Source of the DNA: Phocaeicola sp.
GTDB lineage: Bacteria; Bacteroidota; Bacteroidia; Bacteroidales; Bacteroidaceae
DNA length: 64,000 nt
NCBI GenBank assembly: GCA_020026225.1
Contig: JAHHQU010000003.1
Location: forward strand, 11,694 to 75,693
Direction of reading: 5' to 3'
Both the position numbers and the translations under genes were made by a program. The notes beneath the pieces were generated by a model that was not told the DNA's origin, did no database searches, and worked only from the letters and a program-made list of their open reading frames with translations. Of the stretch, positions 63,900 through 64,000 are shown piece by piece (the first letter of the stretch is position 1; the number at the start of each line of letters is the position of its first letter).

Positions 63900-63930
63900 C
63901 AAATATAATTATTTTATTTTGATAAGCAAA
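63900..63930 (-). promoter_or_regulatory. Promoter upstream of the M60-locus SusC gene
   Basis: On the minus strand TATATTTG (63907-63900) and TTTG (63930-63927) are separated by 19 bases, a near-perfect Bacteroides promoter. It could instead belong to an unseen short transcript. Confidence 0.65.
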
Positions 63931-64000
63931 CATTCTTAAAAAAAATCAGTTTTTCGTTTTATAAATAAATCATTTTATTAACTATACAAAAAGGAAGAAA

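Overview
The window reads as a chromosome segment from a gut Bacteroidales (Bacteroides/Phocaeicola-like). The evidence is three SusC/SusD outer-membrane import pairs, lipoproteins with Bacteroidetes-style lipoboxes, an ECF sigma/FecR signalling pair, a fimbrillin-family lipoprotein, a fucRIAKXP-type fucose operon, and promoters of the Bacteroides kind (TAnnTTTG at -7, TTTG or TTG about 18-20 nt upstream). No rRNA, tRNA, CRISPR array, insertion sequence or phage gene was seen. Species cannot be fixed from the sequence alone.

Layout. 0-8.4 kb is housekeeping and looks richer in G/C-ending codons than the rest: the end of murF, an HU-like DNA-binding protein, a PiT phosphate transporter with a long cytosolic tail, a BASS-family transporter, class I fumarase and hflX. 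Its intergenic regions carry four tandem arrays with a 22-24 nt period (exactly 23 nt in three) but unrelated unit sequences. 8.6-17.6 kb is a regulated glycan locus: FecR anti-sigma, STN-domain SusC, SusD and a serine-type sulfatase on the minus strand, with the probable partner ECF sigma gene convergent at the far end. 17.8-29.4 kb holds xpt plus a purine permease, a fimbrillin-like lipoprotein, an NSS transporter plus ComEA-like HhH protein, VanZ-like protein, a second ECF sigma factor, a CYTH protein, a 46-residue membrane protein, prfB, a long-chain acyl-CoA ligase and an M20 deacylase. 29.5-37.3 kb is the fucose operon fucR-fucI-fucO-fucA-fucK-fucX-fucP. 37.4-44.7 kb is an operon of a DUF5117-type metzincin protease, SusC and SusD. 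45-55.3 kb contains a stand-alone AICAR transformylase, two small beta-barrel proteins, a conserved operon (hpt-adk-obg-pgeF-B3/4-small ORF), nnr, and DUF4831 and DUF3332 proteins. 55.4-64 kb is a third SusC/D locus with a DUF1735-like lipoprotein and an M60 (mucin O-glycopeptidase-type) peptidase, preceded by a leader of about 400 nt.

Together the S-type sulfatase, the M60 peptidase and the complete fucose pathway suggest foraging on sulfated, fucosylated host glycoproteins such as mucin. That is an inference from gene content. The least explained signals are the period-conserved, sequence-unrelated tandem arrays, the strong Shine-Dalgarno site of the HU-like gene, the Gln replacing a zinc-ligand His in FucA, and the long repeat-bearing leader of the last SusC gene.
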